From Microvirga sp. KLBC 81 (GTDB lineage: Bacteria; Pseudomonadota; Alphaproteobacteria; Rhizobiales; Beijerinckiaceae), in assembly GCF_003075415.1 (NCBI RefSeq), contig NZ_QDAH01000010.1:62001-126000 (forward strand): DNA of 64,000 bases, given 5' to 3'. Shown piece after piece: positions 54,906-62,517 of this stretch; position 1 is the stretch's first letter, and each line of letters opens with the position of its first letter. Position numbers and translations under genes: made by a program. Under the pieces are notes generated by a model. That model was not told the origin of the DNA and did no database searches. It worked only from the letters and a program-made list of their open reading frames with translations.

Positions 54906-54930
54906 GCTGTCCCTGATCGTCAGGGACAGC
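54906..54930 (+). other. Hairpin between zinc-binding protein and CobW genes
   Basis: GCTGTCCCTG (54906-54915) and CAGGGACAGC (54921-54930) form a perfect 10-base stem with a 5-base loop just after the binding-protein stop. No T run follows, so it is more likely an mRNA-stabilising or processing element than a full terminator. Confidence 0.55.
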
Positions 54931-54957
54931 CCTCAAAGAGTTTCCTGGAACCATCCG

Positions 54958-55920
54958 ATGACCGACAAGATCCCCGTTACCGTCCTCACAGGCTATCTCG
55001 GCGCCGGTAAGACCACCCTCCTCAACCGCATCCTCACCGAACCACATGGCAAGAAATATGCTGTGATCGTCAATGAGTTCGGCGAAATCGGCATCGACAA
55101 CGAACTCGTCGTCGGCGCCGACGAGGAAGTGTTCGAGATGAACAACGGGTGCATCTGCTGCACCGTGCGCGGCGACCTGATCCGCATTCTCGACGGACTG
55201 ATGAAGCGCAAGGGCAAGTTCGACGCGATCATCGTCGAGACCACGGGCCTTGCAGACCCCGCTCCTGTCGCACAGACCTTCTTCATGGACCAGGACGTGT
55301 CCGACACCGCGCGCCTTGATGCCGTGGTGACGGTGGCCGATGCCAAGTGGCTCTCCGACCGCCTGAAGGACGCACCCGAGGCCAAGAACCAGATCGCCTT
55401 CGCGGATGTGATCATCCTCAACAAGATCGATCTCGTGACGCCGGAAGAGCTCGATGCCGTCGAGGCACGCATCCGCGTCATCAACCCTTATGCGAAGGTC
55501 CACCGCACGCAGAACTGCGCCATCCCTATCGGCGAGGTGCTCGACCGCAAGGCCTTCGATCTCGACCGCATCATCGAGCTCGAGCCCGACTTCCTTGAGG
55601 AAGGCCACCACCATCATCATGACGAGGAGATGCAGTCCGTCTCCGTGGCCATTGACGGCGAGGTGGACCCTGAAAAGTTCATGCCGTGGATCTCGAACCT
55701 GACACAAGTTCAGGGTCCGAACATCCTGCGCTGCAAGGGGATCGTGGCTTTCCCGAACGAGCCGAAGCGCTTCGTCTTCCAGGGCGTGCACATGATCCTG
55801 GACGGCGATGTGCAGGGCGAGTGGAAGCCCGGCGAGAAGCACACCTCCAAGGTGGTCTTCATCGGTCGCGACCTGAACGAGAAGGCGATCCGCGAGGGCT
55901 TCCTCGCCTGCGCGGCTTGA
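54958..55920 (+). CDS. CobW/ZNG1-family GTPase, putative zinc chaperone
   Basis: This is a G3E GTPase of 320 residues. The P-loop is [18 protein letters not shown], and [14 protein letters not shown] forms the switch region. The metal-binding CxCC is Cys65-Cys67-Cys68 in [27 protein letters not shown] is the Walker B region, and ILNKID gives guanine specificity. A histidine run (GHHHHHDEE, about residues 219-227) and a C-terminal CobW_C domain ([13 protein letters not shown] to [12 protein letters not shown]) follow. Relatives pass zinc to client enzymes under zinc limitation. Its place behind the zinc importer supports that role over cobalamin synthesis. Confidence 0.92.
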   Translation: MTDKIPVTVLTGYLGAGKTTLLNRILTEPHGKKYAVIVNEFGEIGIDNELVVGADEEVFEMNNGCICCTVRGDLIRILDGLMKRKGKFDAIIVETTGLADPAPVAQTFFMDQDVSDTARLDAVVTVADAKWLSDRLKDAPEAKNQIAFADVIILNKIDLVTPEELDAVEARIRVINPYAKVHRTQNCAIPIGEVLDRKAFDLDRIIELEPDFLEEGHHHHHDEEMQSVSVAIDGEVDPEKFMPWISNLTQVQGPNILRCKGIVAFPNEPKRFVFQGVHMILDGDVQGEWKPGEKHTSKVVFIGRDLNEKAIREGFLACAA

Positions 55921-55930
55921 AACACGTCCC

Positions 55931-55961
55931 ATTCCAGGGGCAGGTCGCTTGCCCCTGGAAT
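55931..55961. terminator. Convergent hairpin after the CobW gene
   Basis: ATTCCAGGGGCA (55931-55942) and TGCCCCTGGAAT (55950-55961) are a perfect 12-base stem. It lies between the convergent CobW gene and the small secreted-protein gene. It probably terminates both, although no T run is present. Confidence 0.65.
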
Positions 55962-55971
55962 CACGAACGGC

Positions 55972-56232
55972 TCATGGCGTGAAACCGGCCTTCGTCATGC
56001 ATTCCTGGACATAGGCTCTTCGGGCTGATCTCATCTGCTGGAGCCATTGCTCGGAGAGGTCCCTGCCGTTCCGGTAAATCAACCGGGCATCTCTCTCGCA
56101 GGATGCCTTCTGGGTCGCCCTTTGCGCCGAAGCCTCGCTTCCTCGGGCGGGAATCCCACCCATGGTCTGAGCAGAGGCTCCCATCGAACCGAGCGCCGTC
56201 ATGACACAAGCAATCAAGCTCAAAGTTCGCAT
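55972..56232 (-). CDS. Small secreted protein of unknown function
   Basis: This is an 86-residue exported protein with a signal peptide (LSLIACVMTALGSMGASAQ). The mature part is short and basic, with two cysteines (KASCERDARLIYRNGRDL and YVQECMTKAGFTP) spaced to form one disulfide in a helical hairpin. The layout loosely resembles PsiF-type repeats, but I cannot confirm this. The gene is convergent with CobW and divergent from the WD40 gene. Confidence 0.65.
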   Translation of the reverse strand: MRTLSLIACVMTALGSMGASAQTMGGIPARGSEASAQRATQKASCERDARLIYRNGRDLSEQWLQQMRSARRAYVQECMTKAGFTP

Positions 56233-56397
56233 GCCGCAGCTCCCGATCTTAAAATCCTATGATGGATCTGCCTCCCGGTGACGGCCACGTCTCAAAAGGC
56301 GTACTGCCAAGGTGCGCTACCTTGAGCGCGAAAACCCTGCCTTGCCTTCCATCCCTGCAACCGTGCTATGGGGAACCCACCTGAAGGGATTTTTTCG

Positions 56398-57405
56398 ATG
56401 AGTGCTGGAGCTGCTTCGTCCTTGACCCAAAGCGTGGCGCCCGTGGCGGCGGGCGCGCATGTGACCGCCATCGGCTGGCTGAAGGGCACCGCCGTCTTTG
56501 GTCTTGGCGATGGCGGCGTGCTGCTGGTGAAGGATGGTGAAACCCATCGCGTGGAAGCCCATCCCGATGCGGGCGTTCTGGTGGGCGCGAGCGATGGCGA
56601 GCGTTTCGTCACCGGTGGCGACGACGGACGCGTGGCCGTGACCGGCGCCGACGGTTCCACGAAGACCCTGGCCGAGGCCAAGGGCGCGTGGATCGACTCG
56701 CTGGCGCTGAGCGCAGGCGGCGCCTTCGCCTATGCTGCGGGCAAGCGCGTGTTCGCCCGCGACGACAAGGGCCGAGAGAAGATGCTGGAGGTGCCCTCCA
56801 CCGCCCGCGGCCTCGCCTTCGCGCCCAAGGGCTATCGCCTCGCGATCTCGCACTACAACGGCGCAACCTTGTGGTTCCCGAATGTGGAAGCAAAGCCCGA
56901 AGTGCTCGAGTGGAAGGGCTCGCATCTCGATGTGGCCTGGTCGCCCGATGCCCGCTTCGTGGTGACCTCCATGCAGGAGAATGCGCTCCACGGCTGGCGG
57001 CTCATTCCCGACAAGGGCCACATGCGCATGAGCGGCTATCCGTCGAAGACGCGCTCCTTCTCGTGGTCGCATGACGGCAAGTGGCTTGCCACCTCCGGCG
57101 CGGAAGCGGCGATCATCTGGCCCTTCGAGTCGAAAGAAGGCCCCATGGGCAAGGCGCCGCGCGAATGCGGCGTGCGCCCGGCAAAGGTGAGCCGCGTGGC
57201 GTTCCACCCCAACACCTATGTGCTGGCGGTCGCTTATGAGGACGGCTGCATCCTCCTCATCCGCCTGAACGACGCTTCCGAGCTTCTCGTGCGCCCTGCC
57301 GTCAAGGGCAGCGGCGTCACGGCAATGGCTTGGGACAAGGGCGGCAAGCGCCTTTCTTTCGGCTGCGAGGACGGCCAGGCCGGCATCCTGACCCTGCCCA
57401 CATGA
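56398..57405 (+). CDS. WD40-repeat protein
   Basis: This is a cytoplasmic beta-propeller of 335 residues with about seven WD40-like repeats. Several keep the W-S-P/H-D-x-R/K pattern: DVAWSPDARFVVTS, SFSWSHDGKWLATSG and TAMAWDKGGKRLSFG. No signal peptide is seen. It is co-transcribed with two small genes behind it (four-base ATGA overlap with the first). Its position next to the zinc importer and CobW suggests a link to metal handling, and the zinc chaperone AztD is also a propeller but is periplasmic, so this is not AztD. I chose the ATG at 56398 with AAGGGA upstream rather than the one at 56368. Confidence 0.82.
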   Translation: MSAGAASSLTQSVAPVAAGAHVTAIGWLKGTAVFGLGDGGVLLVKDGETHRVEAHPDAGVLVGASDGERFVTGGDDGRVAVTGADGSTKTLAEAKGAWIDSLALSAGGAFAYAAGKRVFARDDKGREKMLEVPSTARGLAFAPKGYRLAISHYNGATLWFPNVEAKPEVLEWKGSHLDVAWSPDARFVVTSMQENALHGWRLIPDKGHMRMSGYPSKTRSFSWSHDGKWLATSGAEAAIIWPFESKEGPMGKAPRECGVRPAKVSRVAFHPNTYVLAVAYEDGCILLIRLNDASELLVRPAVKGSGVTAMAWDKGGKRLSFGCEDGQAGILTLPT

Positions 57406-57692
57406 GATCGCCCGTGGCTCTGTTCGGCGCTTTCTTGAGAGGAACGTTCGGCCTGCCGAAACCGGATCGGGAGGCTATCGAGCGCGTAAAGGAGCTGGCG
57501 CGCACGGCGCTCCAGACCTCGCCCGAGACGGCTTTTGCCGTCAACGAGATTGCCTGCAACGATCCCGGCTGCCCAGGCATCGAAACCGTGATCCTGGTGA
57601 TGGAGCCGGGAAAGAAGACCAGGGCACTCAAGGTGCAGAAGACCCTCGACGAAGTGACGGAACAAGACATCCGCGCTGCGCTTGACGATTAG
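57402..57692 (+). CDS. Conserved small protein with NDPGCPG motif
   Basis: This is a protein of 96 residues, apparently cytoplasmic. A helical N-terminus (ALFGAFLRGTFGLP, then AIERVKELARTALQ) leads to the core FAVNEIACNDPGCPGIETVILVM and TRALKVQKTLDEVTEQDIRAAL. The two cysteines in CNDPGC could bind a metal or be redox active. I recall similar proteins in Rhizobiales but know no function. The start codon overlaps the WD40 stop by four bases, so both proteins are probably made together. A DUF2937 gene follows after 12 bases. Confidence 0.75.
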   Translation: MRSPVALFGAFLRGTFGLPKPDREAIERVKELARTALQTSPETAFAVNEIACNDPGCPGIETVILVMEPGKKTRALKVQKTLDEVTEQDIRAALDD

Positions 57693-57704
57693 AGGGGTTG
57701 AGAC

Positions 57705-58220
57705 GTGTCTCGCATCGTTCGCATCATCGCTTTCGGCCTCGGTCTGCTCGGCGGCGTTGTTGCGTCGCAGGGGCCGGAATATGCCCAGCAATATCGCCAG
57801 CGCCTCGGCGGTACGATCGACGAACTCAAGCGCTTGATCGCGCAGTTCGATGCGGATGCGCAGGCCAATGGCGAAACGCAGGACAGCGCCATCGCACGAC
57901 TGCGCTCGAACCCGGACACTCTCGTCAACCGGCAGGGTGCGGCCATGCAGGCGAATATTGAGCGTCTCGAACGGCTCCAATTGCATCGTGAAGCCATGAT
58001 GCAGGCAGGCTCCTTCGCACGCATCGCCCTGATGGTGCGCGACGGCGACAGGGATGTGGTGGAAGCAACCTATCGCGATTTCGAGCCCGCCATGCCGGTA
58101 ACGGAAGAAGGCATCATCTCCACCATCAGCGGCTTCATCGTCGTGTGGGGCGGCATTCTGCTTTTTGCAGGATTTCTGCGCAGTCTCCTCAGGCGGCCTC
58201 GCCAGCAGGTAAGAGCCTGA
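57705..58220 (+). CDS. DUF2937 membrane protein
   Basis: This is a 171-residue protein with an N-terminal membrane segment (IVRIIAFGLGLLGGVVASQGPEYAQQY, including the family's QGPEFxQQY-like motif). A long helical periplasmic or cytoplasmic region lies between about residues 30 and 130. A C-terminal membrane segment (ISTISGFIVVWGGILLFAGFL) follows. This is the DUF2937 layout; the function is unknown. It is the last gene of the WD40 unit, and the start at 57705 is a GTG. A family-2 repeat begins 26 bases after its stop. Confidence 0.83.
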   Translation: MSRIVRIIAFGLGLLGGVVASQGPEYAQQYRQRLGGTIDELKRLIAQFDADAQANGETQDSAIARLRSNPDTLVNRQGAAMQANIERLERLQLHREAMMQAGSFARIALMVRDGDRDVVEATYRDFEPAMPVTEEGIISTISGFIVVWGGILLFAGFLRSLLRRPRQQVRA

Positions 58221-58246
58221 TTAAATCGCTTGGCAACAATCCCCGC

Positions 58247-58350
58247 CCTCATCCTGAGGAGCAGACGCAGTCTGCGTCTCGAAGGAGGATTCAGAGATTG
58301 CTGGATCATCCTTCGAGACGGATTGCGATGCAATCCTCCTCAGGATGAGG
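58247..58350. repeat. Family-2 dispersed repeat
   Basis: Outer arms CCTCATCCTGAGGAG and CTCCTCAGGATGAGG surround an inner CAGACGCAGTCTGCGTCTCGAAGG facing CCTTCGAGACGG. It lies between the DUF2937 gene and the convergent small gene, and may terminate transcripts from both sides. Confidence 0.87.
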
Positions 58351-58370
58351 GCGGGCGTTTAACCAAGCTG

Positions 58371-58709
58371 TCAGCTTTCTCGTCCCGGCTTTCCGGCAAG
58401 CACCACGTAAAATCCCAAACCATCGCTGGCGGGCAGCGTCTGCAGGCGATCGATCCAGCCGCGTTTCTTCGCTTCCAGAAGCGCTTTGCCGATAGGCTGG
58501 AAGAGCGTTTCGCCGCCGCCTTCCGGCGGCGGGTCGAGGCGTACAGCAACGGATTTGGCATGCGCGAATCGGCTGCGCTCCAGCATGTCCTGAAGGGAGG
58601 CCGAGGCCTGCTCGCGGGACGCACCGCGCAAGTCGAGCACGGCTTCGGCATCCACGACGCCAAGACCACCGCGCAGCTTGTTGGCGTAGAATTCCTCGAA
58701 ATGAGGCAT
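58371..58709 (-). CDS. Small protein of unknown function
   Basis: This is a 112-residue soluble protein that starts PHFEEFYANKLRGGLGVVDAEAVLDLRGASREQASASL. The DLRG segment followed by a helix recalls Smr-domain sequences, but the rest does not clearly match. The C-terminal half has a strand-rich DGLGFYVVLAGK. I chose the ATG at 58709, which has GGAG eight bases upstream; a longer frame to 58754 would translate a family-3 repeat. It is downstream of homospermidine synthase on the same strand, separated by that repeat. Confidence 0.6.
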   Translation of the reverse strand: MPHFEEFYANKLRGGLGVVDAEAVLDLRGASREQASASLQDMLERSRFAHAKSVAVRLDPPPEGGGETLFQPIGKALLEAKKRGWIDRLQTLPASDGLGFYVVLAGKPGRES

Positions 58710-58728
58710 GGCGATCACTCCGCTCTTC

Positions 58729-58815
58729 GTCATGCCCGGGCTTGCCCCGGGCATCCACGCCTTACTCCGCCACGATAGAAGACGTGGATGGCCGGCTCAA
58801 GGCCGGCCATGACGT
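58729..58815. repeat. Family-3 repeat, two hairpins bounded by GTCAT and ATGAC
   Basis: The hairpins are ATGCCCGGG-CTTGC-CCCGGGCAT and ATGGCCGGC-TCAAG-GCCGGCCAT. The element begins GTCAT and ends ATGACGT, as in the copy at 38348-38438. It lies between the homospermidine synthase stop and the small gene. Confidence 0.8.
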
Positions 58816-58822
58816 CTATTGC

Positions 58823-60253
58823 TTACCGCACCAGAATGTTCCGGAACTGCCAGGGATCGGAGGTGTCGATATCCTCCGGGAAGAAGCCGGGACGATCATC
58901 CAGCGGCGTCCAATCCGTGTAGTAGCCCTTCACCGGACCGAGATAAGGCGTCTGCACTTCGAGGCAGCGACGGAAGTCGATGTCGTCGGCTTCCACGATG
59001 CCCGCATTCGGGTTCTCCAGCGCCCACACCATGCCCGCGAGTACGGCCGAGGTGACCTGAAGGCCGGTGGCATTCTGATAAGGCGCGAGCTTGCGGGTTT
59101 CCTCGATGGAGAGCTGCGAGCCGTACCAATAGGCGTTCCTGCCGTGGCCGTAGAGCAGGACGCCGAGTTCGTCCTTGCCGTCGACGATCTCGTCTTCCGT
59201 CAGGATGTGGTGCTCCTCCTGCACCTTGCCCGCATTGCCGAACATCTCGTGCAGCGACAGCACAGCGTCGTTTGCCGGATGGTAAGCGTAATGGCAGGTC
59301 GGGCGATAGGTGACCTTGTCGCCCTCGCGCAATGTGAAGTAATCCGCGATCGAGATCGCCTCGTTGTGCGTAACGAGGAAGCCGTATTGCGGGCCGGGCG
59401 TCGGGCACCAGGTGCGCACGCGCGTGTTGGCGCCGGGCTGGAGCAGGTAGATCGCAGCGCCGCAACCCTTGTCGTGCGTGTGGCCGTTCTCCGGCATCCA
59501 CGTCTCGTGCGTGCCCCAGCCGAGTTCCGCCGGCTGCATGCCTTCCGACACGAAGCCTTCCACGGACCAGGTGTTCACGAACACGCCCATGGGCTTCGGG
59601 TTCTCGGCGCGCTGCGTATCGCGCTCGGCGATATGAATGCCCTTCACGCCAACCTGGCTCATGAGCTTCGCCCATTCCTCGCGGGACTTGGGCTCGTCGA
59701 CCTGAAGGCCCGTGTCCTTGGCGATGTCGAGCAGCGCCTGCTTCACGAACCAGGACACCATGCCGGGATTGGCGCCGCAGCAGGACACGGCGGTCGGACC
59801 GCCAGGGGACTGACGGCGCGCGTCGAGAATGTTCTCGCGCAGCATGTAGTTGGTGCGCGCGGCCGGGCCTGCACTCTTGTCGAAGTAGAAGCCGGCCCAG
59901 GGCTCGGCCACGGTGTCGATGTAGAGCGCGCCGAGCTCGCGGGCGAGTTCCATGATATCGCGCGAGGAGGTGTCCACCGACAGGTTCACGCAGAAGCCCT
60001 GGCCGCCACCCTCGTTAAGCAGGGGCGTCAGGATCTCGCGATAGTTCTCGCGGGTGAGAGCTTTCTGAACAAGGGTGATGCCACGCACGTCGAGCATGCT
60101 GCGGTCCTTGTCATTGGGATCGATGACCGTGAAGCGGTTCTTGTCGAACTCGAAGTGCCGCTCGATCAGGGGCAGCATGCCTTTGCCAATCGAGCCGAAG
60201 CCGATCATGACGATCGGGCCGGTGATGCGGCCATGGATGGGCCAAGTGGTCAT
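58823..60253 (-). CDS. hss: Homospermidine synthase
   Basis: This enzyme makes sym-homospermidine from two putrescines in an NAD-dependent reaction; it is the main polyamine route in many alphaproteobacteria. The 476 residues carry an N-terminal NAD-binding fold (IVMIGFGSIGKGMLPLIERHF). SCCGANPGMVSWFVKQAL, HIAERDTQR, GTHETWMPENGHTHDKGCGAAIYLLQPG, EAISIADYFTLR and CHYAYHPANDAVLSLHEMFG are characteristic. I chose the ATG at 60253 because AAGGAGA lies upstream. Ornithine decarboxylase, which supplies putrescine, is encoded 3 kb away on the same strand. Confidence 0.94.
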   Translation of the reverse strand: MTTWPIHGRITGPIVMIGFGSIGKGMLPLIERHFEFDKNRFTVIDPNDKDRSMLDVRGITLVQKALTRENYREILTPLLNEGGGQGFCVNLSVDTSSRDIMELARELGALYIDTVAEPWAGFYFDKSAGPAARTNYMLRENILDARRQSPGGPTAVSCCGANPGMVSWFVKQALLDIAKDTGLQVDEPKSREEWAKLMSQVGVKGIHIAERDTQRAENPKPMGVFVNTWSVEGFVSEGMQPAELGWGTHETWMPENGHTHDKGCGAAIYLLQPGANTRVRTWCPTPGPQYGFLVTHNEAISIADYFTLREGDKVTYRPTCHYAYHPANDAVLSLHEMFGNAGKVQEEHHILTEDEIVDGKDELGVLLYGHGRNAYWYGSQLSIEETRKLAPYQNATGLQVTSAVLAGMVWALENPNAGIVEADDIDFRRCLEVQTPYLGPVKGYYTDWTPLDDRPGFFPEDIDTSDPWQFRNILVR

Positions 60254-60576
60254 CGATGGTTCTCCTTGCGAAAGCTTGAGATGGGAAGAAATGTCTCCGG
60301 GCATAACGGTTCCGGGCGCATCTAGGATTGAGGAGCCCCCGGGGTCAATGCCTGCGCCTCTCTCTCTGGCCTAGAGCATCGTTCGAGCGGAAAACCGGAT
60401 CCACTTTTCGCTGACGCGGACCTCCGGTTCCGCACGATGCGCCAGATGACGATTTCCCTGCGGATGACCACCGTAAAATGACAAGAATCACCCCTTCCGC
60501 ATGGTTTTTGGCCTCGACATGGGGAAACAAGGTCTCATGATCTGCTTCAACGTCGTCACCCCCTGATTTGAGCCCG
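60254..60576. other. Divergent intergenic region, hss to MFS
   Basis: This 323-base gap between two divergent genes holds the hss ribosome site and one family-1 half repeat (60373-60443). I see no clear promoter hexamers, riboswitch or small gene in the rest. Confidence 0.6.
60373..60443. repeat. Family-1 repeat, unit A only
   Basis: AGAGCATCGTTCG ... GCACGATGCGCC, with a GGAAAACCGGATCCACTTTTCG core and the same CTGACGCGGACCTCCGGTTC insert that appears in the copy at 121. Confidence 0.75.
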
Positions 60577-61788
60577 ATGAAATTCCATGAACTCCTCATG
60601 CGCCACGGGCGCGTGATCGGCCTCGGTTTTGCCCTGACTTTCCTGTCGTCCTTCGGGCAGACCTTCTTCATCTCGCTCTCGGGGCCGAATATCCGCGATG
60701 CCTTCGGGCTCACGAACGGAACCTTCGGCCTCCTCTATTCGACAGCGACCCTCTGCTCGGGACTGTTGATGATCTGGGTCGGCGGCGTGATCGACCGCAT
60801 CAACATCCGCCTCTATGCCAGCATCGCTCTCTCAGGGTTGGCCGCATCGGCACTGAGCCTGTCGCTTGCCCCGAACATCGTGATGCTCGGTTTGAGCCTG
60901 TTCGGCTTACGCCTTTTCGGACAGGGCATGTCGAGCCATGCGGGCGTGATGAGCACGGCCAGGCTCCCGGCGGGAATTCGCGGCCGGGCGACCGCTGTGG
61001 CGGCGCTCGGCTTTCCTGCAGGCGAGGCGATCCTGCCCGGCATCGTCATTGCGCTGATCGCGGTGCTTGGCTGGATAACCACATGGCGCACAGCCGCATT
61101 GTTCATCGTGGTCTGCCTCTGTCTCGGTTGGAGCGTGAGCTTTGTCCTGAAGTCGAAAGATCCGGAGCTTGACGGCTTGATTCAGGCGAGCAGCCCTCAT
61201 GAAGCGGGACCACGCTGGATCGACGTGCTCCGCGACTGGCGCTTCCTCGCCCTTGTCCCGACCATGATCGGATATCCGGCTATCGTAACGGCCTATTTCT
61301 TCCATCAGCGCCTGATCGCCGACATCAAGGGCTGGCCGCTGGAACTGCTGGCAAGCAGCATCACCATCTTTGCGTTGGTATCCGTGACCGTGGCAATGCT
61401 GACGGGAAGCCTCGTCGACCGATTCGGCGCAGTGCGCTTGAGCCACTTTTATCTTCTGGGGCTGACCATCGCCTCCGTAGCGATTGCAGCCTTCGGCGGT
61501 CCTGTCCTGGCACCGATCTTCTTCGGTCTGATCGGTTTATCGGCCGGCGCGACGAACGTGATCATCGCGGCGGTTCTCGCCGAGTTGTTCGGCACGAAGC
61601 ATCTGGGAAAGATTCGCGCGCTGGCGGGTGCCATCATGGTGGTGGCATCTGCGGCGACACCGGGCGCCATCGGTCTGCTGTTCGATGCCGGGATTGGACT
61701 CGGCACGATAGGACTGGGCTTTGCTGCTTATCTCGTCGCGGCGGCAGGCATCACATTCGCGCTGCCCGATCCGAGAGCTTCAGAGTGA
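60577..61788 (+). CDS. MFS transporter
   Basis: This is a twelve-segment major facilitator carrier of 403 residues. The motif-A loop between segments 2 and 3 is MIWVGGVIDRINIRLYASIAL, and the second-half counterpart is LTGSLVDRFGAVRLSHFYLLG. The first segment begins VIGLGFALTFLSSFGQTFFISLSGPNI, similar to oxalate/formate-type and related carriers. Because it lies between homospermidine synthase and the GNAT/ornithine decarboxylase genes, polyamine or ornithine transport is possible, but nothing in the sequence proves it. The ATG at 60577 is preferred over a TTG at 60568. It is convergent with the GNAT gene. Confidence 0.87.
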   Translation: MKFHELLMRHGRVIGLGFALTFLSSFGQTFFISLSGPNIRDAFGLTNGTFGLLYSTATLCSGLLMIWVGGVIDRINIRLYASIALSGLAASALSLSLAPNIVMLGLSLFGLRLFGQGMSSHAGVMSTARLPAGIRGRATAVAALGFPAGEAILPGIVIALIAVLGWITTWRTAALFIVVCLCLGWSVSFVLKSKDPELDGLIQASSPHEAGPRWIDVLRDWRFLALVPTMIGYPAIVTAYFFHQRLIADIKGWPLELLASSITIFALVSVTVAMLTGSLVDRFGAVRLSHFYLLGLTIASVAIAAFGGPVLAPIFFGLIGLSAGATNVIIAAVLAELFGTKHLGKIRALAGAIMVVASAATPGAIGLLFDAGIGLGTIGLGFAAYLVAAAGITFALPDPRASE

Positions 61789-61812
61789 AGCCCTCGGATC
61801 GATTGTTGAAGA

Positions 61813-62385
61813 TTAGAAGGACGAGCGCAGGCCCGGCAGCTGTCCCTGCGCGGCGGCAGCCACGAGCGCGGTGAGATCCGGCTTATCCTCGAATGCGCCG
61901 GTTGCAGCAACGAGACCGCGGGCACCGTTGAGAAAACCAGCCTCCAGTTCGAGCGCGAGGAAGCGGTTGCGCTCGTACGGACCCGGCAGCCAGAGCGAGC
62001 CGGTCTTGTCCGACGAGAAGCCGAAGCGCTCGTAGTACGGCGCATCGCCCACCAGCAGCACCGCCTTATGGCCGAGATCCGCCGCACGCTGCAGCGCCTC
62101 GCGCATGAGCCTAGCCCCAAGGCCGAGGCTCTGCAGCGCGGGATCGACCGCGATGGGGCCGAGCATCAGCGCCGGACGGTTCGGGCCAGCGGAGACATGC
62201 CACAGGCGCACCGTACCGACGAGTTCGCCGTCGCGCTCGATGGCCAGGGCCAGGCCGTCAGCGGGCTTGCGGCCTTCGCGCAGGCGTTCGCAGGTCTTCT
62301 GGAACCGGGCGGGTCCGAAGCAGGTATCGAGCAGCGCTTCCCGCGCCTCCACATCGTGGAAGGATTCTTCGCGAATCGTGATCAT
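61813..62385 (-). CDS. GNAT family N-acetyltransferase
   Basis: This is an acetyl-CoA-dependent N-acetyltransferase of 190 residues. The family's motif-A region reads LMLGPIAVDPALQSLGLGARLMREAL (acetyl-CoA-binding Q/R-x2-G-x-G/A variant). VLLVGDAPYYERFGF is the usual beta-strand and Tyr block. The gene is directly downstream of ornithine decarboxylase on the same strand, and this adjacency also occurs in other Rhizobiales as far as I recall, so a polyamine or ornithine substrate is worth testing. I chose the ATG at 62385; the frame to 62445 starts with an unsupported basic stretch. Confidence 0.87.
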   Translation of the reverse strand: MITIREESFHDVEAREALLDTCFGPARFQKTCERLREGRKPADGLALAIERDGELVGTVRLWHVSAGPNRPALMLGPIAVDPALQSLGLGARLMREALQRAADLGHKAVLLVGDAPYYERFGFSSDKTGSLWLPGPYERNRFLALELEAGFLNGARGLVAATGAFEDKPDLTALVAAAAQGQLPGLRSSF

Positions 62386-62517
62386 GGCCGTGGCCTCCCA
62401 ATACACGTGGGGTGAGCGACAGCCCTCGCACCTGCGTGTCATCACACACAGGCCGTCCGGGACAACTTCTTTGAGGTTGGTGCCTGCCTCGATGGGGCGA
62501 GGCAGGCGGGACGTGAG

